A stretch of 64,000 nt of DNA, from the NCBI RefSeq assembly GCF_001424125.1, contig NZ_LMQI01000003.1, positions 332,252-396,251 of the forward strand, given 5' to 3'. Below are positions 28,567 to 35,964 of the stretch, in pieces (position 1 is the stretch's first letter; each line of letters begins with the position of its first letter). The stretch is from Cellulomonas sp. Leaf395. GTDB lineage: Bacteria > Actinomycetota > Actinomycetes > Actinomycetales > Cellulomonadaceae. Below the pieces are notes generated by a model that worked only from the letters and a program-made list of their open reading frames with translations, did no database searches and was not told where the DNA came from. The position numbers and the translations under genes were made by a program.

Positions 28567-29242
28567 AGGCTCGACGGTCGCAGGGGTGGCGGCCGACCAT
28601 CCCGCCCTGACCCAGGTCACGGTGGTCATCGTGGACGACAACGCGGTGATCCGGATGGGGTTGCGGAGCCTCGTCGAGGCGTCGGACCGCATCCGGGTGG
28701 TCGGGGAGGCCGGCGACGGCGAAGAGGCCGTGCGCGTGGTGCGTGCCATGCAGCCGGACGTGGTGCTCCTCGACGTGCGGATGCCGCGGCGTGACGGCGT
28801 CCAGGTGGCCGCCGAGGTGCGGCAGTGGTGCAAGATCCTCATGCTCACCTACTCCGACGCGCCCGAGATCGTGCGCGCCGCGGTGGACGCGGGCGCGAGC
28901 GGGTACCTGGTGCACGGCCAGTTCGCGTCGCACGAGCTCGAGCGCTCGATCCTCGCCGTGGCCGAGGGGTCGTTCCTGCTCTCGCCGACGGCGGCGCAGG
29001 CGCTGCGCGAGACCTGGATCGTCCCGGCGGCGCCCGCGGCTCCGTCGCGCCCGGACGTGGGCCTCTCCGAGCGCCAGCGCGAGGTGATGGAGCTCATCGC
29101 GGCGGGCCGGACCAACCCGGAGATCGCGGCCGCGTGCTACCTGTCGGAGAAGACGGTGAAGAACCACGTCAACCACATCTTCGCGCGACTCGGTGTCCGG
29201 ACGCGTGCGGAGGCGGTCTCGGTGTGGCTCGGTGGGGCCTGA
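28556..29242 (+). CDS. LuxR/NarL-type response regulator in the pilus operon
   Basis: A 228-residue regulator with an N-terminal receiver (VVIVDDNAVIRMGL; phosphoacceptor Asp73 in VVLLDVRMP) and a C-terminal LuxR-type helix-turn-helix (LSERQREVMELIAAGRTNPEI, then SEKTVKNHVNHIFARL). GTG at 28556 is chosen for its AAGGAG at 28543-28548. NarL-type regulators bind short inverted repeats, often in clusters; GTGGGnCCAC-like clusters in the three promoter regions downstream, the first starting four bases after this gene, are candidate targets (inference). Confidence 0.9.
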   Translation: MSGEGSTVAGVAADHPALTQVTVVIVDDNAVIRMGLRSLVEASDRIRVVGEAGDGEEAVRVVRAMQPDVVLLDVRMPRRDGVQVAAEVRQWCKILMLTYSDAPEIVRAAVDAGASGYLVHGQFASHELERSILAVAEGSFLLSPTAAQALRETWIVPAAPAAPSRPDVGLSERQREVMELIAAGRTNPEIAAACYLSEKTVKNHVNHIFARLGVRTRAEAVSVWLGGA

Positions 29243-29245
29243 TGC

Positions 29246-29294
29246 CTGGGTCCGGCCGGTGACAGATGGGCCCGAGGTTGGGCCCACGGACCCG
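29246..29294. promoter_or_regulatory. GTGGGnCCAC-like motif cluster upstream of flp
   Basis: TGGGTCC (29247-29253), TGGGCCC (29267-29273) and TTGGGCCCACGG (29278-29289), with a degenerate copy CACGGACCCG at 29285-29294, lie just upstream of the flp -10 element. The degenerate copy is 31 bases before it. Related clusters occur at 32213-32260 and 35453-35516. Confidence 0.5.
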
Positions 29295-29316
29295 CCGGTG
29301 ACGTCCGGAGCGTCCG

Positions 29317-29322
29317 TAATGT
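29317..29322 (+). promoter_or_regulatory. flp -10 element
   Basis: TAATGT is the best TAnnnT match in the flp leader. It would start transcription near 29329, giving a leader of about 85 bases with GGAGGAG just before the ATG. Confidence 0.45.
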
Positions 29323-29413
29323 TTCAGGTGTCAGCAAGGGGCTCGGGAGACCGGGACCGCAGAGAAAGCATCCGACCGGTGTCCCCGGGCGGCACACGTG
29401 GAGGAGCACACTC

Positions 29414-29608
29414 ATGACCCGCATGTTCGTCAACACCAAGATCCGCCTCGCCAAGGCCGTCGAGGCTCGTGAGGCCGGTCAGGGCACGCTGGAGTACCTC
29501 GGCATCGTCGTCGTGGTCGTCCTCCTCGTCGGCGCCCTCATCACCGCCTTCACGGCCTTCGACCTGGGCGGCAAGATCACGGAGCAGCTCGACAAGATCG
29601 TCCCCTGA
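29414..29608 (+). CDS. flp: Flp-type pilin
   Basis: The major pilin candidate, 64 residues. A basic leader ends in EAG (Gly22), and the expected mature protein of 42 residues begins QGTLEYLG, with Glu at +5 and Tyr at +6 as in class III (Flp) prepilins. A hydrophobic helix (IVVVVVLLVGALITAFTAF) and a short polar tail follow. A GGAGGAG ribosome binding site lies at about 29400. It is followed by a near-perfect terminator and so is probably a separate, strongly expressed transcript. The peptidase that would cut it is not encoded in this window. Confidence 0.93.
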   Translation: MTRMFVNTKIRLAKAVEAREAGQGTLEYLGIVVVVVLLVGALITAFTAFDLGGKITEQLDKIVP

Positions 29609-29629
29609 CAACCCCGTACGCAGGCAGGA

Positions 29630-29654
29630 GCGACGGCCCTTCGCGGGCCGTCGC
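29630..29654 (+). terminator. Intrinsic terminator after flp
   Basis: GCGACGGCCC (29630-29639) pairs perfectly with GGGCCGTCGC (29645-29654) around a five-base loop, followed by TTCTCC. It isolates flp from the downstream genes. Confidence 0.8.
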
Positions 29655-29715
29655 TTCTCCACGTGCACGGCGGTGTCGGTTCCGTCGTGCGTCTGAAGGC
29701 CTCGGTCGGCACGTC

Positions 29716-29721
29716 TACGCT
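29716..29721 (+). promoter_or_regulatory. -10 element for the OmpA-like gene unit
   Basis: TACGCT ends six bases before an ATG at 29728 that opens an eight-codon leader frame, itself overlapping the GTG at 29751. The geometry matches the leaderless promoters seen elsewhere in the window. Confidence 0.45.
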
Positions 29722-29727
29722 GACCCG

Positions 29728-29754
29728 ATGACCACGAGGGAGACACACACGTGA
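29728..29754 (+). CDS. Eight-codon leader frame (candidate)
   Basis: ATG at 29728 encodes MTTRETHT and stops at 29752-29754, overlapping the next start codon as GTGA. The ATG is six bases after a -10 element, so it could be translated from a leaderless mRNA and feed ribosomes to the next gene. Alternatively the AGGGAG inside it simply serves as the ribosome binding site for 29751. Confidence 0.3.
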   Translation: MTTRETHT

Positions 29755-30812
29755 GACGCGCACTCGCTACGGCCGTCGCGGCCGTCGTGCTCGTTCTGTC
29801 GGCGGTGACCGCGGACGCCGCAGGGCGCGAGCCGGTGCCCACGGGCACGGTCGAGGTGGACGGTCAGGAGGTCCCGGTCGAGGGCAGCTTCACCTACCAC
29901 TACCGGAACGACGACTCCGAGCCGGAGGTCCGCGGACTGATCCACGGCGTGCGGCGCGTCGACGGTGGCACCGTCCTGTACTACTCGATCGGCTGGAACG
30001 GCAGCGGCAAGTTCACCGGCTCGCTCGCCGCGAAGGTGCCGGAGAGCCCGTACGCACGTCTGCACGTGACCGACCTCTTCCTCGTCGACACCGCGGGCCT
30101 GAACTCGTACGCACCCCTCGCCAGCGAGGAGGACACCTTCACGACCTACGCGACCGACCTCGACTCCGCCTCGGGCGAGCTGCGCGTCGGCTGGGCCGTC
30201 TTCCCGGAGCTCCCGGAGGACGTCACCGAGGTCCAGGTGCAGATGCCGTACGGCACCTCGGCCGGCGCCGTGCCCGTGCAGGACGGTGCGCTCGAGCCTG
30301 TCGGCAAGGAGAAGGCTCCGTACGTGGGCGAGGGCTGGCCGCAGCTCCCGGCCGCCGCGGACCTCGCCTCGGCCGACCCTGCTGCGTTCACGTTCCCGCT
30401 CCTGCGCCGTTCCGGTGACGTGGAGGGAACCGCGAAGGTCGAGGAGTCCGTGGAGGCCGTGGCTGTGACGCTGGACGCCAACGTGCTGTTCGCGTCGGGC
30501 TCGGCAGAGCTGACACCCGAGGCCAGCAGCGCCCTGGCGACGGTGGCGGCGGACATCGCCGCGCGCGGCACCGGCGAGGTCGTCGTGACCGGCCACACGG
30601 ACGCCGACGGCTCCGACGCGTTCAACCAGACACTCTCCGAGCAGCGCGCCGCAGCGGTGCTGGCGGCCCTGCAACCCGCGGCGGGATCGAGCGTGACCTT
30701 CGTGTCGGTCGGCAGGGGCGAGGCCGAGCCGGTGGGGGACAACTCGACGGACGAGGGCAAGCAGGCCAACCGCCGCGTGACCGTGGTCTACGGCGTCAAG
30801 GGGGACTCATGA
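29751..30812 (+). CDS. Secreted OmpA-family protein in the pilus region
   Basis: A 353-residue exported protein with a signal peptide (MRRALATAVAAVVLVLSAV, cleavage near residue 23). The middle 200 residues are of unknown fold. A C-terminal OmpA-like domain (about 240-350) has VTLDANVLFASGSAELTPEA, GHTDADGS and the SEQRAAAVLAAL helix. OmpA-like domains bind peptidoglycan; in a Gram-positive cell this would hold the protein in the wall, perhaps as a pilus-associated wall anchor (inference). It overlaps the lipoprotein gene by four bases. Confidence 0.85.
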   Translation: MRRALATAVAAVVLVLSAVTADAAGREPVPTGTVEVDGQEVPVEGSFTYHYRNDDSEPEVRGLIHGVRRVDGGTVLYYSIGWNGSGKFTGSLAAKVPESPYARLHVTDLFLVDTAGLNSYAPLASEEDTFTTYATDLDSASGELRVGWAVFPELPEDVTEVQVQMPYGTSAGAVPVQDGALEPVGKEKAPYVGEGWPQLPAAADLASADPAAFTFPLLRRSGDVEGTAKVEESVEAVAVTLDANVLFASGSAELTPEASSALATVAADIAARGTGEVVVTGHTDADGSDAFNQTLSEQRAAAVLAALQPAAGSSVTFVSVGRGEAEPVGDNSTDEGKQANRRVTVVYGVKGDS

Positions 30813-31435
30813 AGGGGCTCGTGCGCACCGGCGTGGCCGGCGCCGTGGCGTTGCTGACCGCCGTCGTCCTGACGGGCTGCACCGGGGACGACGACCCGTC
30901 GCCCACCGGCAGCGGCTCGGCGACCGGCGGGGGGAGCGAGTCGTCCGCGCCGTCCATGACGCGTGCGGAGCTGGAGTCGGCCGTCTTCGACGGTGAGTCC
31001 GGTGGCGGCGAGGTCCTCGGCTCGGTGGAGGGTGCCGTGCCGGACCAGGCCTCCCCGCGGCCGGCGCGGATCGACGTGACCGCCGTCCTGGCCGACGAGA
31101 CCAGCACGACGGTGTGGTTCACGCTGGTCAACACCGAGGACACGGACCCGCTGCTCCAGCTCTCGGCGTTCAACGCGCAGCGTCCGCTCGCCAACGACAT
31201 CCGGGACATCGCCCTGGTCGACCCGGGCGCCAAGGTGCGCTACCAGCCGTGGGTCGGCCAGCTGGTGGGTGAGGACTCCAGCATCTGCACGTGCTCCAAC
31301 GCACCGCTGGGGATGTCGGACGTCGGACAGCTCCTCTCGGGCGCCTTCCCGCCGATCGACCCCTCGACCTCGACCGTCACGTTCGAGGTTCCCGGGTTCG
31401 CACCGATCGAGGACCTCCCGGTGACGCGATCGTGA
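30809..31435 (+). CDS. Lipoprotein of unknown function in the pilus region
   Basis: A 208-residue protein with a lipoprotein signal: basic start, hydrophobic stretch and lipobox LTGC, so lipidation is expected at Cys25. A Ser/Gly/Thr-rich linker follows, then a beta-rich domain. Two further cysteines lie close together (CTC in SSICTCSNAP). No family is recognised. Its ATG overlaps the OmpA-family gene and its stop overlaps the next GTG, each by four bases, which ties it to envelope functions of the pilus locus. Confidence 0.8.
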   Translation: MKGLVRTGVAGAVALLTAVVLTGCTGDDDPSPTGSGSATGGGSESSAPSMTRAELESAVFDGESGGGEVLGSVEGAVPDQASPRPARIDVTAVLADETSTTVWFTLVNTEDTDPLLQLSAFNAQRPLANDIRDIALVDPGAKVRYQPWVGQLVGEDSSICTCSNAPLGMSDVGQLLSGAFPPIDPSTSTVTFEVPGFAPIEDLPVTRS

Positions 31436-32199
31436 GGTCATGGCACCGGCGGGTCGCTGCGCGCGTGCGCGCGGTGGCTCGCGGGGACGACGGGCTCGCC
31501 GCGACGGCGATCATCCTCACCGTCGTGGTGGGCGTCCTCGCCCTCCTGTTCGTCTACGTCATCCCGCTCCTGGCCGCCACGGACAAGGTCGGCCAGACGC
31601 AGACCGCGGCCGACGCGGCTGCGTTAGCAGGCGCAGTCGGGGCGCGCGACCGCGCGGTCGACGAGATCGACGACGCGGTCTGGGACCTGCGGATCGCCGC
31701 GCTGTTCGGAACCCGCGAGACGTGGCGGTTCTCCGGTGCAGCTGCCGGTGGCAGTGGCCGCCTCGGGGCGGAGCAGTACGCGGCGCGCAACGACGCGTCG
31801 GTGGAGTCGTACCACCACGACGCGGCGCGGGACCGGGTGGCGGTCGACGTCCGCCTGGACGCGCGCGGCCCCGAGAACCGCATCGTGCGGTCGAGCGGAA
31901 CCGCCCAGGTCGGCGTCGAGCTGGCCAGCTGCGAGATCGTCGCCGAGCGGACGATCATCGGCTACACCCAGCCCCCGCCACCGACCCCCACCCCGACGCC
32001 GACCCCGACGCCCAGCACGACGCCCAGCCCGACCCCCACGCCGCCGCCGTTCGTCCCGCAGCCGATCTACAGCGCATGGGAGTACCGCATCTCGTGTGCC
32101 GGCGAGCACGGGTTCTCCGACTCGGACTCGCGCATCGACCAGCTGGTCGATCGCGCCGCGGCACGGTTGGGCGACCTGGAGCCCATCCTCGTGCGGTGA
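31432..32199 (+). CDS. TadG-like pilus assembly protein with Pro/Thr linker
   Basis: A 255-residue protein with one N-terminal membrane segment (about 24-45) preceded by GDDGLAATAI and followed by KVGQTQTAADAAALAGA, the pattern of TadG/TadE-like pilus assembly proteins. It lacks the Glu at +5, so it is probably not processed like a pilin. The outer domain is followed by a Pro/Thr repeat (PTPTPTPTP and related, about 184-205) and a C-terminal segment of about 50 residues. GTG at 31432 is set by the four-base overlap with the lipoprotein stop. Last gene before a cassette with its own promoter. Confidence 0.78.
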   Translation: MRSWHRRVAARVRAVARGDDGLAATAIILTVVVGVLALLFVYVIPLLAATDKVGQTQTAADAAALAGAVGARDRAVDEIDDAVWDLRIAALFGTRETWRFSGAAAGGSGRLGAEQYAARNDASVESYHHDAARDRVAVDVRLDARGPENRIVRSSGTAQVGVELASCEIVAERTIIGYTQPPPPTPTPTPTPTPSTTPSPTPTPPPFVPQPIYSAWEYRISCAGEHGFSDSDSRIDQLVDRAAARLGDLEPILVR

Positions 32200-32212
32200 C
32201 CTGGGGCTCGAC

Positions 32213-32260
32213 TGGGCCCGTGGGCCCACACGCAGGACGTGAACGGAGCCGTGGGACCCG
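32213..32260. promoter_or_regulatory. GTGGGnCCAC-like motif cluster upstream of pilin-fusion cassette 1
   Basis: TGGGCCC at 32213-32219, the perfect palindrome GTGGGCCCAC at 32220-32229, and GTGGGACCCG at 32251-32260. The last copy starts 32 bases (T to T) before the -10 element TACGGT, the same spacing as in cassette 2. Confidence 0.5.
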
Positions 32261-32283
32261 GCAGACCATGCGGCGAACCGACC

Positions 32284-32289
32284 TACGGT
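32284..32289 (+). promoter_or_regulatory. -10 element for pilin-fusion cassette 1
   Basis: TACGGT, a TAnnnT match, lies 45 bases before the GTG at 32335. The motif cluster sits just upstream of the expected -35 position. Confidence 0.4.
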
Positions 32290-32334
32290 GGAAGAGCTCG
32301 GCTGAGCATCACCATGCAGCGAAGGGTTGATCGA

Positions 32335-33738
32335 GTGATCTTGACACGCGCGCTCCGGCGCCGCGGCCTCCGGCTCGACGACCGCGGTGCGGGGTCGCTC
32401 GAGTACCTCGGCGTGGTCGCTGTGGTCGCCGTCCTCGTCGGCGCGCTCGTGCTGGGCTTCGTCAACAGCCACTACGGCGAGAACCTGTCCGCGCAGCTGT
32501 GCAAGCTCACCTCCGCTGTCGGCGGCGGTTCGTGCCCGGCGCCCCCGATGGAGCGCTCGCCGGAGGACTACATCCCGCCGGACGAGTGCGTGGTGTCGTC
32601 GACCGGTGAGGAGTCGAACACCGGCGTGACGGTGGTCGTCGACGTCCAGAGTGGTGAGACGTGGGTCATCGAGAAGCTGGGTGACGGCACCTATCGGCTG
32701 ACCCGGGCCCGGTCGGGCGGTGTGGGCATCGGCGTCGGCGTCGGGTTCGACTTCTCGGCGACCGTCGACGACCAGACCTACGGGGTGGGTGCGACCGCGA
32801 AGGCCAACGTGGCGCTCGTCGCCGGGGGCGGCGAGTCGTACATCGCGACGTCCGAAGAGCAGGCCCGCAACATCCTGGACCACAAGCGCAACGACGAGAC
32901 CAAGGACTCCCTCGTCGGCGACGACAACATCGTGCGGGACGGCGTCGACTGGTTCAACGACAAGCTCGGCGGCAGCAACAAGTACGAGCAGCTCGAGGCC
33001 GACGAGTGGTTCGTCGAGGCCGGTGTCGAGGGCAACGCCTCTGCCGGGGCGTCGACGCCGCTCGGCACGGCTGGTGCCGAGGCGGCGATCGAGGCGTACC
33101 TCGGCCGGACCCACCGGGCGGACGGCACGACGACGGATTACCTGCGCGCGGAGATGTCGATCGGCGGAGGCCTGCAGGGCCGGGGCCCGAACGCCCAGGG
33201 CTACGACACGTTCATGCAGCTCACGGCGGAGGGTTCCGCCGGCGCGGTGGTCGAGGTCGACCGCGACGAGAACGGGAACCCGACGACCTTCCGGATCAAG
33301 AGCGTGCTGATGGGCAACGCGACCGGCGACAGCTCGTACACCGGCCCTGTCGAGGACGACCCCGAGTACACCGAGCGGACGATCGACATCCCGCTCGACA
33401 CCGAGGCAGCTCGCCAGACGGCTGCGCGGGTGCTCCAGGCGGCCGGCATCCCGTACTACCCGGGCATCACCGACTCGGTCGATATCCCGCAGATCGTCGG
33501 GGACAAGCTCGACCCGTCGTCGCTCGGACGCGAGCTCGGTGAGCTCGCCGCGGCGCGGGGGCACATCTCAGAGCAGACGTACACGCTGGGTACCAGCGAG
33601 GCGGGGTTCAACGCCGAGGGTGAGCTGGGAGTCCAGCTGGGCCTGTCGCACAGCTCCGTGACCAGCAGCCGGTCCACGTCGGACTACAAGTACTGGGACG
33701 GGACCGCGATGGTGGACCGTGCCGGCTGCGTGGTGTGA
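32335..33738 (+). CDS. Flp-pilin-like protein with a large C-terminal extension (copy 1)
   Basis: A 467-residue protein. The leader ends in DDRG (Gly18) and the mature part starts AGSLEYLG with Glu23 at +5, then a hydrophobic helix and a polar tail with SAQLCKL. This closely matches the whole of the nearby Flp pilin. A secreted extension of about 400 residues, rich in Gly, Asp and Thr, follows. It has four cysteines (56, 67, 85 and 465), the last almost at the C terminus, suggesting disulfides. No known domain is recognised. GTG at 32335 is chosen for AAGGG at 32322-32326; ATG at 32314 is the alternative. It may be a pilus tip or surface adhesin (inference). Confidence 0.8.
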   Translation: MILTRALRRRGLRLDDRGAGSLEYLGVVAVVAVLVGALVLGFVNSHYGENLSAQLCKLTSAVGGGSCPAPPMERSPEDYIPPDECVVSSTGEESNTGVTVVVDVQSGETWVIEKLGDGTYRLTRARSGGVGIGVGVGFDFSATVDDQTYGVGATAKANVALVAGGGESYIATSEEQARNILDHKRNDETKDSLVGDDNIVRDGVDWFNDKLGGSNKYEQLEADEWFVEAGVEGNASAGASTPLGTAGAEAAIEAYLGRTHRADGTTTDYLRAEMSIGGGLQGRGPNAQGYDTFMQLTAEGSAGAVVEVDRDENGNPTTFRIKSVLMGNATGDSSYTGPVEDDPEYTERTIDIPLDTEAARQTAARVLQAAGIPYYPGITDSVDIPQIVGDKLDPSSLGRELGELAAARGHISEQTYTLGTSEAGFNAEGELGVQLGLSHSSVTSSRSTSDYKYWDGTAMVDRAGCVV

Positions 33739-33791
33739 CAACCTTCTCGCGGCACACCAGCTCGCGTTCCCACCCTTCTCGGAGGTCTTCC

Positions 33792-34394
33792 TTGCGTCCC
33801 CACCAGCTCATCGCCGTCCGGGTGGCTGTGCTCGTCGGGGCGTTCGCCCTGCTCGCGGGCTGCACGTCGTCGTCGGGCGACGAGACTGACAGCGTGCTGA
33901 CCCCGAGCGCTGCCCCGTCCGGCTGGACCGCCCAGGAGCTCGCCGGCGTGCAGCTGGCGACACCCACGGACTGGGAGCCCTACGAGACGGACCCGCCCGA
34001 GGGCGGCGGTGACGACGTCACGGCGGCGGGGATGAAGATGCCGCTCGGACCCGACGGCGCCGGAGGCTCGGTGTACGTGGTCACCTCGGGCACCCCCACC
34101 CGGGACGCCAAGGCGTCGAGCGCGAACAGCCGGACGGTCGGCGAGGCCACCCTCGGAGCACAGGACGTCGTCGAGGAAGAGCTGACCTGGCCGGGGGCGG
34201 ACGCGGCGGCCTACCTGAAGTACGAGGCGGACCTGCCGATGCCCTCGGGGGACGACGTGCGGTTCCGGTACGAGACCCTCACCCTGGACCTGCCCGACGG
34301 CAGCCAGGCCATCGTGACCGTGGTGGGTCCTGTGTCGCGGTACGAGGAGACCGGCCAGCACGACGTGCTGGCGAGCGTCACGGTCGGTGAGTGA
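33792..34394 (+). CDS. Lipoprotein of cassette 1
   Basis: A 200-residue lipoprotein; lipobox LLAGC places the lipidated Cys at about residue 24. The TTG at 33792 is chosen because GGAGG lies six bases before it and it gives a normal signal length; a GTG at 33735, overlapping the previous stop, would add 19 residues. The domain begins GWTAQELAGVQLATPTDWE and is beta-rich. It resembles the cassette 2 lipoprotein, which begins [18 protein letters not shown]. Function unknown; conserved pairing with the pilin fusion suggests an accessory role. Confidence 0.75.
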   Translation: MRPHQLIAVRVAVLVGAFALLAGCTSSSGDETDSVLTPSAAPSGWTAQELAGVQLATPTDWEPYETDPPEGGGDDVTAAGMKMPLGPDGAGGSVYVVTSGTPTRDAKASSANSRTVGEATLGAQDVVEEELTWPGADAAAYLKYEADLPMPSGDDVRFRYETLTLDLPDGSQAIVTVVGPVSRYEETGQHDVLASVTVGE

Positions 34395-34947
34395 CCCCGT
34401 GGGCATCTTCTCGGGGACGAACATCCGGCGCACCGCCCGGATGTTCGGGACGGCCGCGTTGTTCGCGGCACCGCTCTTCGCCCTGCTCGGGATCGCCGGC
34501 CTCCTCGGTCTCGGCTCCTTCGGCGGGACCGCGCCGGTCGAGATCCTCCACTCGGCACCTGCCGGATCGCCGGTCGAGCTGTCGAACAGCGTCCACGGGG
34601 ACACCGTCTGGGGCCAGCCGGACGTCGACCTCGCGGCGGTGACCTGCGAGGCGTCGAGCACGGACGGATCGAGGACCGTCGACCTGCAGATCGGTCCGGT
34701 GGAGGGGAGCCCGTCGGAGGTAGTCGACGCGCAGGGTGCGACGTGGACCTGGCTGTCGGCCACCGACTCCCTCGACGCGGTCTCGCGTGTCACCTGCTCC
34801 GGCGGCGGGCTGGAGACGGTCGGCACCTCGGTCGACCCCGGGGACGGGAAGCGAGGCACCCCGGGCGCGCCGTTCCTCGTGTTCGCGGCGTTCCTGCTCG
34901 TCCTCGGTCTTGTCCTGCGACGCGTGACGGCGCCGCAGAGTCGCTGA
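34387..34947 (+). CDS. Membrane protein of cassette 1 with outer domain
   Basis: A 186-residue protein with an N-terminal membrane segment (about 20-45), an outer domain of about 110 residues containing two cysteines (in AVTCEAS and RVTCSGG), and a C-terminal membrane segment (FLVFAAFLLVLGLVL) with a basic end. GTG at 34387 overlaps the lipoprotein stop by eight bases. No family is recognised. It is convergent with the next gene, 16 bases away. Confidence 0.72.
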   Translation: MSDPVGIFSGTNIRRTARMFGTAALFAAPLFALLGIAGLLGLGSFGGTAPVEILHSAPAGSPVELSNSVHGDTVWGQPDVDLAAVTCEASSTDGSRTVDLQIGPVEGSPSEVVDAQGATWTWLSATDSLDAVSRVTCSGGGLETVGTSVDPGDGKRGTPGAPFLVFAAFLLVLGLVLRRVTAPQSR

Positions 34948-34963
34948 GGTTCCGAGCCGGCGA

Positions 34964-35386
34964 TCAGGCAGACGACTGGTAACCCAGCGGATCACGGTGC
35001 GTCGCGGACCTCGTGGCGACGAGCACGGCGCCCATGCCGACGCCCGTCCAGAGCACGAGGTCGACCGCCGCGGAGGCCACACCGACGGGCACGAACGTCT
35101 GCGCGACGAACGCGCGTCCCAGCCACGATAGTGGGTTGAGCAGGTAGCCCAGCACCAGGCCCACCACCGCCGAGCGGCGCAGGACGGTGCGGTCGACGTC
35201 GAGCAGGCGCCGACGCACGGCGATGGCGGGCGCCAGCAGCAGGACGAGGACGACGAGCACGACCCGCACGGTCACGCCCGCCCCGACGGAGAGCGTGGTG
35301 CTGCCGACCCACAGCGCGAGCAGCCCGGCGACGAAGCCGCCGATCGCGGTCGCGAGCGCGATCTGCGCGGTGAGCGCCAGGCGCAT
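34964..35386 (-). CDS. Small integral membrane protein
   Basis: A 140-residue protein with about four hydrophobic segments and a basic loop (RRRLLDVDRTVLRRS). No family is recognised. It is divergent from the cassette 2 genes and shares the 164-base intergenic region that holds a motif cluster, so the same regulator might act on both sides (inference). Its general layout resembles the small membrane proteins of cassette 2 starting at 35551 and 37379, and it may belong to the same functional group. Confidence 0.65.
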   Translation of the reverse strand: MRLALTAQIALATAIGGFVAGLLALWVGSTTLSVGAGVTVRVVLVVLVLLLAPAIAVRRRLLDVDRTVLRRSAVVGLVLGYLLNPLSWLGRAFVAQTFVPVGVASAAVDLVLWTGVGMGAVLVATRSATHRDPLGYQSSA

Positions 35387-35452
35387 GCTCGGGTGTCCCT
35401 TCCTCGATCATCCGCCGGCGCGGCGGCTCGCCCAGGAGGGTATCCCGACCGC

Positions 35453-35516
35453 GGGGCCCACCCGGCCTGGGCCTCGAGACCCAGCCGTGGGTCCACGGAG
35501 GAACCGTGGGGCCCGG
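35453..35516. promoter_or_regulatory. GTGGGnCCAC-like motif cluster upstream of pilin-fusion cassette 2
   Basis: GGGGCCCA (35453-35460), TGGGCCT (35468-35474), GTGGGTCCAC (35487-35496, a palindrome around the central bases) and GTGGGGCCCGG (35506-35516). The last copy starts 32 bases (T to T) before the -10 element at 35539, as in cassette 1. Confidence 0.5.
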
Positions 35517-35538
35517 AGGTGGAGGTCCGCCGCGCTCC

Positions 35539-35544
35539 TAGCGT
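35539..35544 (+). promoter_or_regulatory. -10 element for pilin-fusion cassette 2
   Basis: TAGCGT ends six bases before the ATG at 35551, so the first gene of the cassette is probably read from a leaderless mRNA. Confidence 0.5.
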
Positions 35545-35550
35545 CGCAGC

Positions 35551-35964
35551 ATGGACCAGATCGATCTCCGGGCAGCGACCGTCGGCTTCGTCGTGGGCGT
35601 GCTGGGCTGCCGTGCGGTGGCGGTGCTGGTCGGGCTGAGCGGGCCGCGCCCGGCGCTCGTCCTCGCGGTCACGCAGCTGGGGCTGCTGATCCTCGTCGGC
35701 GTCCTGGTGGCAGCGCTGCAGCGGCGTCGCTTCGGCCTGTGGAACCGCACGGCTGCACTGCGCACGACGCTCACCGCCGGAGGGGCGGGACTGGTGGTCA
35801 CGCTGGTCCTGCAGGCCGCGACGGTGGCCGCGCAGGGCGGACGAGGGGTGATGCCGGCGACGATCCTGGTCGAGGCCGTGGTGTGGCTCGGGGGACCGGC
35901 TCTGGGTGGTGTGCTGGTGCGGCCGGCGGACGCGCGGGCGCGTGTGGCCGGCGTCGCGTCGTGA
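35551..35964 (+). CDS. Small membrane protein, first gene of cassette 2
   Basis: A 137-residue integral membrane protein with four hydrophobic segments and a basic loop (LQRRRFGLWNRTAALRT). No family is recognised. It overlaps the pilin-fusion gene by four bases (GTGA), which makes it the first gene of a four-gene unit. The ATG follows a -10 element by six bases and lacks a ribosome binding site. Confidence 0.72.
   Translation: MDQIDLRAATVGFVVGVLGCRAVAVLVGLSGPRPALVLAVTQLGLLILVGVLVAALQRRRFGLWNRTAALRTTLTAGGAGLVVTLVLQAATVAAQGGRGVMPATILVEAVVWLGGPALGGVLVRPADARARVAGVAS

Noticed and set aside
31976-32060. Possible short tandem repeat locus or CRISPR-like array
   Set aside because: It is the coding sequence of a Pro/Thr linker; the units are imperfect and there are no spacers.
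33735-33791. GTG at 33735 as the start of the cassette 1 lipoprotein
   Set aside because: It would give an unusually long Ser/Arg-rich extension before the lipobox, whereas the TTG at 33792 has GGAGG six bases upstream and a normal lipoprotein signal.
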